A stretch of 64,000 nt of DNA from the NCBI GenBank assembly GCA_027704905.1, contig CM051001.1:20980610-21044609 (forward strand), in the 5' to 3' direction. A model generated the notes under the pieces. It searched no databases, had not been told where the DNA came from, and was given only the letters and a program-made list of their open reading frames with translations. Within the stretch, counting starts at the first letter, position 1; each line of letters begins with the position of its first letter. Positions 14,150 to 26,375 of the stretch are shown here, piece by piece. The stretch comes from Muraenolepis orangiensis. Lineage: Eukaryota > Chordata > Actinopteri > Gadiformes > Muraenolepididae. The translations under genes and the position numbers were made by a program.

Positions 14150-14740
14150 TAAAGCCATGCTTCACCTAGGGATTAGATTGGTCATCCATACATGTTGTAA
14201 CTACATGTCCTTCTATCTGCCCAATGCTGAAGAATCATTCAAAACAATTCTAGATCTGAATAGGAAAAATCCAATCAATTGGCTGTGGTACTATAAGTTA
14301 CCTATGTGTGTCATGCAAAACAATCTACCTTTTTGACCATCCAATCCCTCAATGCTAAAGAATCTTTCCAAAAAAAATCCTTATCCTAATCCTTATCTTA
14401 TCTACATCTTGGATCCTAGATCCTAGATCATAGATCTTCACTAAAACCTACACGTGTGGGCCATGGCCAAACATCTACCAACCCATCGAGTGTCATCCAA
14501 ATCCATTGATAAAGACGAACGAATTTATATTTATAAAGAATTTATAAAGAATCATTTTATAAAGAATCCTTGGAAAAATATCCTGGATCTGGATCCGGAT
14601 CTTATCAATTGGTCCTTGGCCCATGGGCAAGCTAACCACCTAAACACCTCCGTCCGTCCATAACTTCTTGAGTTATTTTGTTAACAGACAGACAAACAAA
14701 CGGGTGTGAAAACCTAACTCCCGTCCATCTTCCATGGCCC
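14150..14740. repeat. Possible degraded dispersed element
   Basis: The stretch has short direct repeats (atcctag/atcctagatc near 14411-14435; tataaagaat three times near 14533-14568). It ends in ttgagttattttgttaacag followed by acagacaaacaaacgg, a tail type I have seen as a recurrent fish repeat. The family cannot be named from sequence alone. Confidence 0.3.
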
Positions 14741-15604
14741 AGGTAACAACAATAAAGGCAACAATCACAGCAACAACAGCAACCACCACAGCTCCAGCAC
14801 CAGCCAGCGAGCTCAGCACTGACGTACACGGCTAGGAAGGAAATCAATAAAAAAACAACGCCTAGAAAACAAACCAAAGCTGGGGAGGCGGTTGAAGCAG
14901 ATAAACGGAGTGATGGAATGTACCACATCTGTTGGCTCTGCGGGGTCCTTAAACACGTGCATGGACGTTTGAGGATGTGGAGCCGCGGTTTAACAGATCG
15001 GCCGTCCAGGTTTATTCTGAGCTCGATCCCATGTTCTGCAGGCGGGACCAGAAGGCAAGTGGAGGAATGGGCGTCTGTCTAACCCGAACCGCCGACCCCT
15101 GACTTCTGGGATGTAGAAGGATGTGACCAATTACGATACTGGTATTTGCATCAGCTTTACGTGTTCCCCGTGTGTTTTAGAAATTATATTTGACGGGCTA
15201 TGGGCTTAAAACTATGCAGGCCATTCGCACTTTAACAGGAATTTGAATGCTCCTTTTTTTTAAGCAATTTACAGCTTGTACATTATTTACAAGATGATTG
15301 CTTTACCACAGTTTCCAATGAACTCAATGCCGGTATGCGAAACATTATGGCAGTGTCTATGTCATGGGAAGATCTTGAGAAAACACTGTTGCTACAGCCC
15401 GCTGCATGCTGGGTTTAAATTACCTTTGGTAACGGTAGCCTAAACTAATGTCAAACAAAAATATCTGTTTAACTTGAACTATAATAAATGTAATACGCTA
15501 CATAATAACAACCTACTAATAATAATTATAATAATAATAATAATAATAATATTACATTGGTACATTTCATACAAATTCGACTGACCTCATTTCCTTAAGC
15601 CACT

Positions 15605-15870
15605 CTGCACTTGGATTGGACTGCGTTTATAAAGCGCTTTAAACCAAAGTGATTTACAAGTTATGCCTCAAGTTAAGTTCACCCATTCACATGAACATAT
15701 TCATACCGACGGGCGTGTCAGCCAAGCAATGAGACAGCTAACACGCCGAGATCAGTTAGGGTTATGGTGTCTTGCTCAGGGACACCTCGACACTTGCCTA
15801 GGAGCTGGGGGAATCGAACCGGCAACCTTCTGGATGCCAGAGAAACCCACTGCCGCCCCACTTTTCATTC
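15605..15870 (+). mobile_element. Widespread fish interspersed repeat, copy A
   Basis: It contains tttataaagcgctttaaacc, acccattcacatgaacatat, gtcttgctcagggacacctc and gaatcgaaccggcaaccttc, ending near ccactgccgcccca. This order is a very common dispersed sequence in teleosts. It is related to 31745-31985. An open frame through it has no recognised product. A (TAA)n tract lies upstream at about 15519-15551. Confidence 0.7.
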
Positions 15871-16307
15871 TTGTCGTCGCTCCAATTTTGATTGCATACT
15901 TTGATCGTTAACAGCCTCGCTTAAGTAAGCCACGTCGGATAAAAATGTCCACTTCATGACCGAATATGAATGTAAATACATCCAATGTGCTTTGTTTATA
16001 CATTCTCTGGTTTCCTTATCCTAACATTAACAGAGTGTGCATTTGTGTCTGAGTGCAGGGTCCTAAATCATGTTCCGTGTGCTGTTATTTCCTCCCGAGT
16101 CGCCACAAGACGACCACAGGAGACATTGAAAGTGTTGCCAGGAGCAGCGTCATCCCTCAGCTTCGCCCCACGGCGACGTTATCTCACCAGGAAACGCTCC
16201 CTGAATTAATCCCATTTGGACTTAAAACTGTCTGGAATGACACACAAATATACCTGCTATATTAACGACACACAATTTGAACTTTTAATAATTATTTATT
16301 CATTCAT

Positions 16308-16556
16308 TTTCAGGATATTTTTTTGGGGCATTTTTGCCTTTACATGCACAGGAGAGTGGAGATTGACGGGGAAGTGGGTGAAGGGAGAGATAGAGAGATA
16401 GATACAAGATTTTTATTTGCCATTTGTAAGTAAGTACAGAGAGAGAGAGAGAATGACACGTAGCTAAAGGACACAAGCACAGGCAGTCATCGAACCAGGG
16501 GTCGCTACAAGGCGTCTTCGGGGGCTTACAGGATGAGCTACCAAGCTGCCGCCCCA
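16308..16556 (-). mobile_element. tRNA-derived SINE, minus strand, near full length
   Basis: Read on the minus strand it starts tggggcggcagcttggtagc, continues through a B-box-like cctggttcgatgactgcc and a tgtcattctctctctc body, and ends ctcctgtgcatgtaaaggca followed by aaaatgccccaaaaaaat. This is a typical fish SINE head-body-tail. It may contain a short insertion near 16411-16436. It is homologous to, and inverted relative to, the copy at 17181-17395. Confidence 0.8.
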
Positions 16557-16920
16557 ACAACTGTATTCTCTGACGTCACAACCCTAATAGGCCCCAAGTT
16601 TCTTCTTGTATTCTGGAATCCCCCTTTTTTCCCCCACCGGTATCAATCTTAAAGTTCAGTACGGCCGGAATGGAGCGACAAGGAGGCGTTCTATATTTAC
16701 CTCAGTGTCGTCGTTATGCCCTTAATGCTCCGCCACATTCCTGGAAGGGGGGGGGGGGGGGTTACGACACACCGACACCCGAGGTCACCGAGTGCGTGGT
16801 GGTCGTCTTCTGACTAATGACATTACCGTGACCGGCTACTTCCTGTTTGCTTCCCCCCCCCCCCCCCTCCCCCCCCCCCCATCTCACCCTCTCCCCTCCC
16901 ATCCCGCCACCCCCTTTTAG

Positions 16921-17113
16921 CTGCTGAGGCTGGTGACGGTGTCGGAGAAGCGCTGGCGGGCGAGGTCGCGCGGAGAGGGCGCCGAGGCCCGTGGCGCGGC
17001 GGACGAGGACGGCTTCCAGAGCGGCGACGACTGTGATGATGAGGACGAGTGCGCCGGCGTGTCGGGTCTGGGCCCGCCGCCGCCGCGACGCAAGCGCTTG
17101 CGCATCTTTGCCG
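16921..17113 (+). CDS. gpc3: gpc3 penultimate exon (heparan sulfate attachment region)
   Basis: This is an internal coding exon of glypican-3, a GPI-anchored cell-surface heparan sulfate proteoglycan that modulates Hedgehog, Wnt and BMP signalling. It has a long pyrimidine tract ending in ag at 16919-16920 and a gtgagg donor at 17114, and encodes 64 residues plus one base of a split codon. The diagnostic block is DEDGFQSGDDCDDEDEC (exon residues 28-44), which matches the human GPC3 segment DEEGFESGDCGDDEDEC as I remember it. Ser-Gly pairs at residues 34-35 (17020) and 48-49 (17062) sit in acidic surroundings and correspond to the two known glycan sites. The start LLR and the end RIFA align with human QLLR and RFLAE. 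The piece before the acidic block is about ten residues longer than in human and rich in Arg. A PPPPRRKR stretch follows the second Ser-Gly. GC content is far above the flanking intron. The exon number (7 of 8) is inferred from human. Earlier exons were not found upstream. Confidence 0.92.
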
Positions 17114-17180
17114 GTGAGGCTGTCCAGACCCGACCATAGAAAGCATAAGACTAATTTTAAAAACATCAACTGTCACCCAC

Positions 17181-17254
17181 ATTAGGCAAGACGCCTTCGT
17201 AGGGACCCTGGTTTGATTCCAGCCTGTGGTCCTTTGTGTACATGTCATTCCATC

Positions 17255-17297
<43 letters not shown>

Positions 17298-17395
17298 ACC
17301 CACTTTTCTGTCCATCCCCACTCTCCTGTGCATGAAGGCAAAAATGCTCCCAAAATATATCCCAAAAAAAAATAAAAATAAAACATACATATTCT
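17181..17395 (+). mobile_element. tRNA-derived SINE, plus strand, 5' truncated
   Basis: It begins within the head (ttaggcaagacgccttcgta), has the B-box-like ccctggtttgattccagcct, an expanded (CT)n at about 17253-17294, and the tail ctctcctgtgcatgaaggca followed by A-rich sequence. It is the same family as 16308-16556 on the opposite strand. The two copies lie on either side of the gpc3 exon 16921-17113. Confidence 0.8.
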
Positions 17396-17717
17396 ATAAC
17401 CACTAGCAAAGACATGCTGCTATGCTGCAGCTGGGGACGGCCCCGGGACACCGTCCTGTCAGGGCGAACCGCGGGGATGTTTACATGACTACAGGACAGG
17501 TTCGCACCCACACGCCGCTATGCAGTGGACTGTCAGCAGGCCAGGGAGCTGCCAGCCACCTCCTGACCCCCCCCCTCCCCTCCTGACCCCTATTGCTCCG
17601 AGTCCTGACAAACCGCTCCTGACTAACTGCTTGCCGGCCCGTCCCAAAATAAAATAAAATCCCCCAAAAAACCCAGAACAACGGCAGACAAAGCTGTGAA
17701 AAGAAATACCAAACAAC

Positions 17718-17979
<262 letters not shown>

Positions 17980-19074
17980 GAAAAACAGGCCAGGAGCTAA
18001 ACAAGGAGGTTGCTACAGCAGACGGCACAGCTGAGCAAACATGGCGGTGGGAGTAGTCCTCTTTCTGCCTGAGATCTGGGGTCGTCCGTCTAGCGAGACC
18101 AAGCAGCTTAGACTATAAGAACGTAACCTCCAACATACAACCCACACCCCCCCCCCCCCACCCACACCCCCCCGACCACTCTTAACCTTCTACCTGTCTA
18201 CCTGTTCTGGGGACCATACAGTTCTGCTGCTCCAATCCAGAAGACAGGATATGAGGTACTTTGTTAATCCCCTGATGTACAGGACAGGACAGAACTAAGA
18301 GTGAATGAAGAGATATACATTTAAAGGAACACATCTACTGCAAATCAACTGAATCTAACTGTAATCTTGTCGAATTGTGTAGATTTATATTCAATACAAA
18401 TGTATTCCAAAAAAGAATAATCGAATGCTAATCTAATCTCATCTCTGCCTCTGCAGCTGAAGGTTACATGTTCTGTCTGTTCAGCATTTCCAAATCATGT
18501 GTTCTGTGTGCCTTCCGTTTGTGTTGTTTGTACCTGCTTGAACATGAGCCAGCGCTGTTTGCAGACCTTTCAGAGTCTCCGCTCATTGGCAGGTACAGAG
18601 ATAGCCGCTGATAGCCTGTGATGACCCAGTAAAAATCGTGACCTTGCGCGACCCACCGTCCCGTTTTCGGTCAAAGGGGGGGGGGGGGGGAAAGGGGGGA
18701 AGAGTTCAAAGGTCAGCCCTTTAGATCAGAGGGCTTAATGGGAGGCCTGTCTCTGTGCTCTGAGACGGACGAGACGGATCTGGTTTCACAAAAGCCTTCG
18801 CATGAGGAGCAACGGTCTCTTGCAGGAACACAAGCCCCGCCTCCCCCTCTCTCCTACAGCCCCCCCCCCCTACCCTACCCCCCCTCCCCTCCCCAGAGCC
18901 TGGGAAAGGTGACAGACCCGGCCACAACAAGGTGAAGACAGGACCACGGACCCCGTCAGACTGCAGCTGTCATCCCGCTCACCTCAGAGTGGATGTCGAG
19001 GCTCATCCGGAGTGATGGATCTGCCCCTCGCTCACAACTCCCACCAGGATCCCACAGAGCCTACCTGACACAAT

Positions 19075-19343
19075 ACCACCACCACCACACCACCCCCAAC
19101 TTCACCACCACCACCACCACCACCACACCCACCAACACCACCACCACACCACACCCACCAACACCACCACACCACACCCAACACCACCACCACCACCACC
19201 ACTACCACCACACCCAACACTACCACCACCACCACCACCACCACCACACCACACCCAACACAACCACCACCACACCCAACACCACCACCACCACCCACTC
19301 CACCACTGCTGCTGCACAGACCCTTACCTAACCCTCCCTGACA

Positions 19344-19401
<58 letters not shown>

Positions 19402-19435
19402 GGCACACGCACACACACACACAGACTGACAGACA
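19075..19435. repeat. (CCA)n cluster then (CA)n
   Basis: An approximately 235-bp CCA/ACC-rich cluster with repeated ccacaccca interruptions is followed by CA repeats at about 19350-19425. Frames across them read as His-Thr or Gly-Val and are artefacts. Confidence 0.92.
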
Positions 19436-19689
19436 CCACTTCCCCACTGGCCAACTGAATTCCTGTGCTGACATTCCCCAGAGCATTCCAGGCTAGGGGT
19501 AGCTATTCCAGGACAGTCGGTGTCGGCTGTGTCGTGTGTCTGTCCTCTCCAACCCCTCCCCCTCCTCCCAGGACCCCCCCCACCCTACCCCCCACCCCTC
19601 TCCTCAATAACTTAGCCAACATCACACCGCACTTTAACAAACAAAAAACATGCTAAGCCTGGATGTCATTTCCAAATTAATGGAGATAC

Positions 19690-19935
19690 TGTATTACATT
19701 ACATAACATTACATTACAGTCATGTAGCAGACGCTTTTTTAAAGCAACTTGCAATAGTGCGTTCAACAAAGTAAGAGAACAAATTCAGCAGAAGTCAAAA
19801 GTGCATTTCATTCCTTACAAGTCTCCAAGAACTGAGCCAGTGCTCAGGTAGAAGTACAATAAGTTCAGGTAAAAGTACAATAAGGTAAAATTACACTAAG
19901 TTGGCAAAAAATAGAACAATATCTTACTTAACAAT
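19690..19935 (+). mobile_element. Fish interspersed repeat (cattacagtcat..gcagacgc type)
   Basis: It starts with cattacagtcatgtagcaga followed by cgcttttttaaagcaacttg, a signature common in teleost dispersed repeats. It continues gaacaaattcagcagaagtc and agtgctcaggtagaagtaca. A fragment of the same family is at 45380-45425. Confidence 0.65.
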
Positions 19936-20003
19936 CTAATCTATTGAGCATATTCAGTGAAGTGTTGCAGTGTTAGCTGGTAACACTTACACAGTTTGTG
20001 TCT

Positions 20004-20035
<32 letters not shown>

Positions 20036-20551
20036 TCACCTGCGATGGCTTGTGTTTTTCCACAAGCAATAGGCCGTGAAACAGTAAAAAAAAAATCCCC
20101 TTTCTTAAGCATGAGGGCTCACCTGCGCCTCTGTTGGTTCTACCCACACCTGGCCGGCCGCCGCAAGAGACAAATCGCCTGCAACCGCCCTACCATAATC
20201 CTTTGCTTCCTTCTCGATGGGAATCAGGGTGTGATCTGAGGTTCCATTGAAGAAGTTCAAGCCCGCCATCTTGACACTTCTCGATCAAACGTTCGAGAGT
20301 AAGAAGCCGGGTTGTTGGTGAAACAACCCCAAGATGGCCGGCTTGGAATGCGTGTGACATCATGCGAAAACCTTTGCTATTTTTTTTCTGTTGCTTGGTA
20401 TCCACCAGTAAATGTGAAATATATAGTATGTCCTTTTTGATAATATTTTTATTTAATTTTTAATTTTTATTTGAACCCACTGTTAATAATATTATGTCTA
20501 CCCATCTGGTCCCCCTGGCCATTCCAGAAGGAAGACCCGTCTATGTGTCAA

Positions 20552-20735
20552 TCATCCACACCACAATTCTTCCATTTCCTGGGTTTTCTGGAGTATTTCC
20601 TCCACCGTTTCTAGGGGGTTAAGGTCAGGCGGTTTTAATTCAACCAAATGTAGGCCAGTGAAGCCCTTTGGCTCTGTTGTTGTCATAAAGGGGCGATATC
20701 TAAACACGTTTGACTCTGCTGTGTTTGCAGCATAG
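20552..20735 (-). pseudogene. Tc1/mariner-like transposase remnant
   Basis: On the minus strand the frame reads KPPDLNPLETVEEILQKT. It resembles the SPDLNPIE block around the last catalytic acidic residue of Tc1-family DD(E/D) transposases. PPDLNPLE lies at about 20609-20632. Nothing of the first two catalytic residues or of terminal inverted repeats is visible, so this would be a short dead fragment. The match is only a few residues long and may be chance. Confidence 0.35.
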
Positions 20736-20799
20736 AAAGGTCTTTCAGGTAAGGTGTGGTGAGGGTGTGGTGTGTAGGGAGTGGAGGAACTGAGACTGG

Positions 20800-21002
20800 T
20801 GTGTGTGTGTGTGTGTGTGTGTGTGCATGTGTGTGTGTGCGCGTGCGTGTGTGCGTGTGTGTGCATGCGTGCGTGTGTACTTGCGTGCGTGTGTGCATGC
20901 GTGCGTGTGTACGTGCGTGCGTGTGTACGTGTGTGCGTGTGTGCATGCGTGCGTGTGTACATGCATGCGTGTGTGTATGTGCGCCTGCGTGCGTGTGTTC
21001 TT
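20800..21002. repeat. (TG)/(CGTG) mixed array
   Basis: About 200 bp of alternating purine-pyrimidine sequence mixes TG and CG steps with TGCATGCGTGCGTGTGTAC-like repeats of about 30 bp. It can adopt Z-DNA. Confidence 0.88.
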
Positions 21003-21446
21003 GCACTATACGGGATGGGGTCCTCTGCTGTGTGTCTCAACACCTCAACACACACTCAGCTTTGCTGCCCTGCTTGAATGGGTGAATAGGGCTCTTGTTA
21101 TGGGTCTGATGGCTCTCAGACAAGCAGCCACATCAGGCACCCTGAAGGTGAGCTGTCTCTCTGGAGCTCTGGAGCTCTCGAGCTCTGGAGATCTTTATCT
21201 GCACCCTGAGGGGGGGGGTAAGCAAAATACAACATGGAAATATTCGTGTAATGCAAAACACGCAGCAGCTCTCTTCAAGAGAGGTAAGGGGTGGGTGAGG
21301 GATGGAGGGGAGGGGGGGGGGGCTAAACGCTCTGGTTATGCTCTTGGCTTCAGTGGACACAACAACAAGTGGGAAGAGGGTGAAGTTGAGTGTTGACTGA
21401 AGAAGAAAGGGGGGGAAAAACAATGGGGGGAAAAAAGGATGGAAAG

Positions 21447-21569
<123 letters not shown>

Positions 21570-21937
21570 GAAGAACAAAGCAAAGACTAAACAGCGCTCA
21601 AGAGCGGTACACTGAACAAAACATGTAAACACACACACTCGCGCGGGGGGGGGGGGGCTTGTTATGTGGGTTGAATTAACGGGGGCCAGCCAGCGGGACA
21701 GCCCGTGCTCGAACCCGGTATGTTAATTGGCCCCAGCTGGGGCCCTGACCCCCGCAACACCTGATAGGTGGGTCACTCGGGCACCGCTCTTCCTCCCCAG
21801 TGCTGTCCGCCCCGCTTGTCTTCATCAAAGCTGGGGTCCGTAATCCAGACACAGAAGAAACAACTGTTGACACAAGGTCTGCCAGCTGTGGCCGCATCGT
21901 CCCGCCCTGTTGTTTCATTTCCTACATGTGCACACGT

Positions 21938-21938
21938 G

Positions 21939-22000
<62 letters not shown>
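21938..22000. repeat. (CA)n array
   Basis: CA repeats with CACG interruptions at the right end. A short (GT)n is nearby at 22160-22210. Confidence 0.9.
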
Positions 22001-22004
<4 letters not shown>

Positions 22005-22158
22005 CGCACACAGACACGCAGACACACACAGCCCCTCTCATCCTTCCTTCTCCCTAGACCCCTGCTGGGCATGCTACCGTTGTTTGCAGATGTGCTCCCA
22101 GTTAGGCATGTTGGCCATGTGGTAGCCATGTCAAAAGAAGACAAGAGGAGGGAACTAG

Positions 22159-22206
<48 letters not shown>

Positions 22207-22883
22207 GTGTCAGAGGATGGGACCAGGGGGGTTTCCGTGGTGACCCACATGGTATGGCCCACGGTTCTCCAGTAGCAGACAGTAGGGGGTGGGGAGAGGG
22301 TGTGTGTGTGCGTGTGTGTGTGGGGGGGGGGGGGGGCAGAGCGAGGGGGGGGCAGCCAGACTAAACCAAATTCTTATTTTCCATGACCTGCTCCACAAGG
22401 ACTTTTTCTCAGAATAACAATAACAAGGAAGGAAGAAACTGCTGAGTTTATTTGGTTTCGCCGCACACAAAAACATATCGGCGTGCGCGTGTGTCGCTGT
22501 GCGTCGGACTCCCTGACCCCTGCTCTTGCACATTGATGGTGTTGTTGTTGTTGTTGTTGTTGTTTAGGTGTAGGGAGTAAGAGCAGTAAACAGGATCTAA
22601 CCAGATGTTGGGGCCACCATCTCCGGCCAGCAACCCCAACCGCGCTGATCCTGGATTCATTATAACAACCCAGATATGCACCGTATGAAAAACATTCTTG
22701 TGTCGTGTATACCGTTTGGCTGGGTAGCTCCTAGCCTATATCGTTGAAGTGAACGCTGAATAGTTGAAATTGCAGTGAAATATCGTATACTTTAAGGAAA
22801 ACCGTTGAATTGCAATTGTGTGTCATTTGCAATAAACTGTATTTCTATTGAGGTGAAATGGACAATCCAAGTGCAGAGGTGTA

Positions 22884-22887
<4 letters not shown>

Positions 22888-22952
<65 letters not shown>

Positions 22953-22990
22953 TGTGTGTGTGTGTGTGTGTTGGGGGGGGGGGGGGTTAA
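22888..22990. repeat. (TG)n then poly-G
   Basis: TG array with a single GG phase slip near 22945, running into a 14-G tract at about 22973-22986. Confidence 0.93.
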
Positions 22991-23183
22991 GCTAAACACA
23001 CTCGTCGGGTTCTGATCCAATGTTCTCCCTCTCGTCGTCCCTCCTTGAGCTCATGAACAACCTACGTAAATTCTCCCCCCCCCCTCCCAAATCCCGCCCT
23101 GCTCCACCTCTGCCACACCTCTCACAAAAATAATGGCTCTTACCGCCATCTGTGTAAACAGGCTTGGCTTGCTGTGAATTGTA

Positions 23184-23217
<34 letters not shown>

Positions 23218-23783
23218 ACTCTCTCTCTCCCACTTTTTCTTGTCTGTCTCCCTGTCTTACACCCCTAGCTCCAACACCAGTCACAGCCACCTGCCCTCAC
23301 TGGCTTGTTGGCACCCAACCGCAAGCCCCCCTCCTTAGTTCCCCTTCTAACTGGGCAGAGAACAGGGGGTACAGCAGAGGGACAGAGGGGGGGGGGGGTG
23401 GTTGAGGAGAGCTGAAAGGAGGTGGACAAAAACAGCTGCCCTCTCTTTGGATCTCTGTGGGCCTTCCACTGAGGAGTCTCCTCAAATCAAAACCCCGGGA
23501 TAAGCCCTTAAGATCTGCCAGAGGAAAGGAAGATCTCTATGGACACAAACCGTGGAGCTCCCTGCCTCCTCCTGGTCTACATGTGGGGGCCCTACTGTTT
23601 TTTTTCAGTTTGTAGGCCCGGCCGTGCATATTTTGCAGTGTTTGTGTGTGTGTGTGTGTGTGTGTGTGCCTCTCTGTAAAGGGGTTTGTTTGCTCAGGAG
23701 CTTTATTTACATTCACTTTTGGACCCTCTAAATTGATTCCAGGCTCATTCCTGGGTCCTGTCCATCAGCTCTGCCACAGTCCA

Positions 23784-23916
<133 letters not shown>

Positions 23917-24073
23917 CGGGCTCAGTCAGCAGGCCTGCTCCCCTCCGCCAAAGGGTGACGCACGGCCGCCATTTTGTGTCCCGGAGCCAGAGTTAACCCT
24001 TTTTGTGGCCAGTGCTTCCGTCTTGAGATCGGTTTATTTATGTTACTTATGTTAGTTGTTGTTTGTCCAACCA

Positions 24074-24260
<187 letters not shown>

Positions 24261-24419
24261 CCATAGTAACCCCTTCATTATCTGTGTGCTGCTGCTGTGT
24301 ACAGTCTCCACAAATGGTCCTCACACTTTCTTGCTACGGGGAGAAAGTGTGCATTGTGCGCGTGGGTTGGCATTATACAGTGTGGCTCATCCCCACGTGT
24401 GTGTGTGTGCGTGCATGTG

Positions 24420-24459
<40 letters not shown>

Positions 24460-25189
24460 TGTGTGTGTGTGTGAAAGCAGGGGGATGCCAGCCTCCTTCA
24501 TTACTGGTCAGTATAAAGTCAGTATTCCAGCAATGTATTCCTCAGAGGCTGACTGACTCACCCTTCGTTCTTCAGTTTCCTCCACCCCCCCCCCCCCCCC
24601 CCCAGACCTGGACAAACCCCAGGCCAAGTTAGACCCCTGACCCATCGCTTTATCGCCTTGGCTTCATCCCTGCTCTCTGTCTCTCTCTCTCTCTCCCTAT
24701 CTCTGTCTTCCCCCCCAACTCTCCGATAAGAGCCACCATTGTGTGTGCTATCTCCTATCCTGACCGTCGCACCCTGCCATCCGCTGACCCCTTCCTCCTC
24801 CTCCTCTCCCCCGGCCAGGGTTGACCTCCCTGTGTCAGAGATGACCTCCAGAACTCGGTGCTGGAGGTACCACAGGCCAGCCTCTGTGGGAGCTAGCTCG
24901 CTGTACGCCGTCCACCCATAAACCAGCACCTTCACCCTGACGGCAGAGAATCAGCTCTTTGTACTTTGATTTGTTATGGGTTTTTTCCTACCTCTCTCTC
25001 TCTCTCTCCCTCTCTTTCTTTCTCTCTCTCTCTCTCTCTTAAAATATGTTCCTTATTTATAGCTGTGATTAATTTTTTCTCTTTCATGCTTCATTTCTTC
25101 CTCTGATCTTCTCAGCCCTTCTTCAAAGGCAAGACTATATACATATAAAAAATAATAATAAATACATAGGAATGGGTCTAATTGAGAGA

Positions 25190-25555
25190 GGAGAAGAGGT
25201 GCCTCCGTCATAGCGGTTGCACTGTGCTGCTTGTCTGGCCTGACATCGCCAGACCAATTCCCAAATCTATTAGTCTGGAACCTCTCAGGTCATTTTCGAT
25301 TGCGATTTCCAAAGATATCAACAGGCACAGCCGCCTCGGTCGCTTACGAACAAGACCTCAATGGCTCTCCTGTTGTTCAGTCATCATATCAACCCCACCC
25401 CTTCGTAGATAAGCGGCTGTGATTGGCCCCCGACCCGGGCCAGGTCGGCTGGAAATCTGTCAGAGCGGGAGGGGAGCCAGACTCATATGCTGGAGCAAAT
25501 CAAACATGAGCCCACAGATCCGTCTGGTTCCCAGAACGCACACGTCTGAGCCAAG
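25190..25555. repeat. Possible non-autonomous DNA transposon relic
   Basis: The segment has gtctggcctgacatcgccag near the left and gatccgtctggttcccagaa near the right, with gcggctgtgattggcccc inside. These phrases resemble a recurrent fish dispersed repeat. Terminal repeats are not clean and no transposase frame is present. Confidence 0.35.
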
Positions 25556-26044
25556 CATTTTAATCGAGAGGTCTCTTGACTCTTAACATTTGGTCCTGAA
25601 CACATTCGGGAATGTCGGGACCAGAAATCTTTTGCTTTCCGCTCCGTCCTGATGGATTTCCCTCGTCAGGGGGGCCAAAGTATACACAGAGTTGTCCAGC
25701 GCGGCTTAATCTGAATTTATGAGAATTTAAACTGGACCCCTGCACTGCACTGTGCTCCTTTATCTCTCCTTCCTGTCCCTGTTGTCACAATGTTGAGAGC
25801 ATTGTGTTGAAGACCTGTCGCTCCCCCCGTTCTATCATGTCTACACCTCTCCTTTAGCCTGCACACTCCCCTTAATCCTTATCTTCACACACTGCCTTTG
25901 AATGTACCCCTGAACTTTCTCCCTTATTATGCTCTCTCTCTCCCCTTCTATCAAATCTCTCTCTGTCTTTCTCTCTCTCCCTCTATCCCTCTCCCTCTAA
26001 CTCTCTCCAGAGAGCTAGAGAAAGAGAGGGATAGCCTCTATCCC

Positions 26045-26375
<331 letters not shown>

